The position numbers were made by a program, and so were the translations under genes. The notes below the pieces were generated by a model that was given only the letters and a program-made list of their open reading frames with translations, had not been told where the DNA came from and ran no database searches. 58,979 nt of DNA, from the NCBI GenBank assembly GCA_031277475.1, contig JAITMJ010000063.1, positions 1 through 58,979 of the forward strand, in the 5' to 3' direction. Source of the stretch: Flavobacteriaceae bacterium. GTDB lineage: Bacteria; Bacteroidota; Bacteroidia; Flavobacteriales; Weeksellaceae. Of this stretch, positions 58,014-58,979 are shown one piece after another (positions within the stretch are counted from its first letter, which is position 1; each line of letters begins with the position of its first letter).

Positions 58014-58244
58014 TTACAATTTTCTTCCAATCGATTTCTCCATTATCATTGCAATATGTGTTGGAAAATTCTTTTGTTTGGGAATTCTTCGTTTTGTTTT
58101 TTTGCCTGATTCAATAATATCAATGTAAAGATTTTCATTTCCCGAAATAAACGACCAAAATTCTTGTTCGCAATATTTGTAGTTATACGGAATCGCCATT
58201 GGGTCATAAACGGGACCGCCGTCTTCAGGTTTTAAGAACGTCAT
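58014..58244 (-). pseudogene. Fragment resembling a type II restriction enzyme C-terminus
   Basis: A 76-codon frame starting MTFLKPEDGGPVYDPMAIPY, then YKYCEQEFWSFISGNENLYI and DIIES, after which it becomes basic and unlike the rest. GGPVYDPM and FWSFISGNENLY remind me of the C-terminal part of PmeII/ThaI-type restriction endonucleases, but the whole N-terminal enzyme is missing and the assignment is from memory. The start ATG overlaps the end of an RHS-like fragment. Surrounded by other gene fragments, it is most likely a remnant. Confidence 0.4.
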
Positions 58245-58396
58245 ACCAAATCATTCGTTTTAGTATATCTTATTCTCGCGTTGCCTAAATGATATTTTAA
58301 TTGGTAAATATACCTAAAATTTTCATAATCGTAATATCCTTCTGCGGTTAGAAAAAAAGAAAGTATCGGCGGGATTGGGGCGGAAGCGGGGGAGGA
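58241..58396 (-). pseudogene. RHS-repeat core fragment
   Basis: The minus strand reads LTAEGYYDYENFRYIYQLKY followed by HLGNARIRYTK and a stop. This matches the segment (EGYYxYxNxxYIYQYKDHLGNVRxSY) just before the core of Bacteroidota RHS-repeat proteins, which are over 1000 residues. Neither the repeats upstream nor the YPFG core downstream is present, and no start codon is seen. It is a remnant of a large RHS/toxin gene. Confidence 0.65.
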
Positions 58397-58410
58397 TGGA
58401 AAAATTTATA

Positions 58411-58733
58411 TTATTTGCAGTCTTTTATTTTCTTACCGTTCTTATATTTCGTTTCGCATTTAGATGCTTCATCATTAAGGCAAAACCAATTTCCGCTCTT
58501 TTTCCCATTAAAATATTCTTTGTGAATAATTAGTTTCCCGTTTTCATACATATTAAACTCCGATTTCTTTTCATTTTTATCAAATAGCGTTTCCCAATTT
58601 TTTTTCCATCAGAACTATACCTTAAATGCTTTGATTTTTTATTAGTTTGAGGATTGAAAATAGTATCATTACTCACAATCTGTTCAGATTTTGTGTTATA
58701 ATAGAGGGGTTTTGGACAAAATTCCATTTTCAT
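58411..58733 (-). pseudogene. MORN/YwqK-like repeat protein split by a poly-A frameshift
   Basis: From the ATG at 58733 the frame reads MKMEFCPKPLYYNTKSEQIV through KHLRYSSDGKK, then goes astray. In another frame the expected text continues NWETLFDKNEKKSEFNMYEN, GKLIIHKEYFNGKKSGNWFC and ends CETKYKNGKKIKDCK at 58411. YENGK, YFNGKKSG and YKNGKK are MORN-type repeats as in YwqK-family antitoxin-like proteins. The switch occurs at a run of eight A's on the minus strand; nine would restore the frame. It could be a slippage-controlled gene, a pseudogene or a sequencing error. Confidence 0.7.
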
Positions 58734-58796
58734 AAATGCTCTCAAATTTTAAATATTTTGTTTTTTCGCGTTTTCCTTCTTCTGGGGAGAGGTCTT

Positions 58797-58979
58797 CTAT
58801 TCCACCTCCATTTCCAGAATTTCGCCTTCGATAATTAAATCCGCTTCGGTTGCTTTTATGATGTCTTCCACCGAAACGCCGGGCGCGCGTTCCAAGAGTT
58901 TAAAACCTTTGGGTGTAACTTCCAAAACAGCGAGTTCGGTTACGATTTTTTTCACGCAATTCACACCCGTCAGCGGAAG
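58797..58979 (-). CDS. 3-oxoacid CoA-transferase subunit B (C-terminal part, cut by window edge)
   Basis: The last 60 codons are present, from the right window edge to TAG at 58797: LPLTGVNCVKKIVTELAVLE, then VTPKGFKLLERAPGVSVEDI and IKATEADLIIEGEILEMEVE. LTG-x-x-CV-x-x-I-x-T-x-x-AV and the ERAPGVS-x-ED-x-x-x-x-T-x-A region are typical of the beta subunit of succinyl-CoA:3-ketoacid CoA transferases. The enzyme moves CoA between succinyl-CoA and acetoacetate. The catalytic Glu lies outside the window. Confidence 0.85.
   Translation of the reverse strand, partial: LPLTGVNCVKKIVTELAVLEVTPKGFKLLERAPGVSVEDIIKATEADLIIEGEILEMEVE

Noticed and set aside
58014-58244. Calling this frame an intact small restriction enzyme
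   Set aside because: Only a short C-terminal-like stretch is present, without a catalytic core, and it sits among other fragments.

Overview
The window is chromosomal DNA of an AT-rich Bacteroidota, most likely a flavobacterium of the Weeksellaceae/Chryseobacterium type. Several things point there: a type III glutamine synthetase, DUF4254, DUF4292 and DUF4293 genes beside tatA, envC and rho, a Rho with a long Asn/Lys-rich disordered segment, RhuM and BRO-N genes, few Shine-Dalgarno sequences, and many starts preceded by the Bacteroidota -7 box TAnnTTTG. The genus is inference.

Left part (1-24.4 kb). A glnN gene runs off the left edge. It is followed by aroB, lgt (with an unusual N-terminal extension), yidD, then a surface-protein locus. 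That locus has two tandem units, each carrying a start-of-gene remnant, a small hairpin and an intrinsic terminator. They precede a YadA-head-like adhesin and a collagen-like protein with a BclB-type C-terminal domain. Housekeeping genes follow: a Sua5/YciO protein, pyrB, pnuC, an amino-acid permease, map, an exonuclease, a HigBA toxin-antitoxin pair, an MBL-rhodanese protein, an outer-membrane barrel, pepT and a small porin-like protein.

Middle (24.4-42.7 kb). A 3'-half tRNA-Arg(TCT) with a 39-codon integrase stub marks the scar of a lost integrative element. A compact envelope operon follows (DUF4292-envC-tatA-DUF4254-lipoprotein). Next come parE, a membrane protein, and rho and DUF4293 on interlocking divergent promoters. 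After a DUF58 gene there is a glycan cluster (DUF1361, acyltransferase, three glycosyltransferases), then capA, maf and a secreted propeller-like protein.

Right part (42.7-59 kb). A repeat-rich 0.87 kb gap leads into a two-gene BcgI-like restriction-modification system whose specificity subunit carries two repeat-like insertions. A polyprenyl synthase and tRNA-Ser follow. sufD and sufC are separated by about 5.3 kb of co-oriented accessory genes (BRO-N, RhuM, a Cys-His-Asp protein, a BRO-N-like/Fic fusion, a DUF4143 ATPase, DUF4386). The end is a graveyard: a frameshifted XRE regulator, a truncated HepT beside intact MntA, a restriction-enzyme-like fragment, an RHS-core fragment and a frameshifted MORN-type gene. 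sdhB lies among these, and a CoA-transferase B subunit runs off the right edge.

The strongest leads are the duplicated leader/terminator units before the adhesin, the accessory block inside suf, and the repeat-carrying specificity subunit. No complete transposase, CRISPR array or rRNA was seen.
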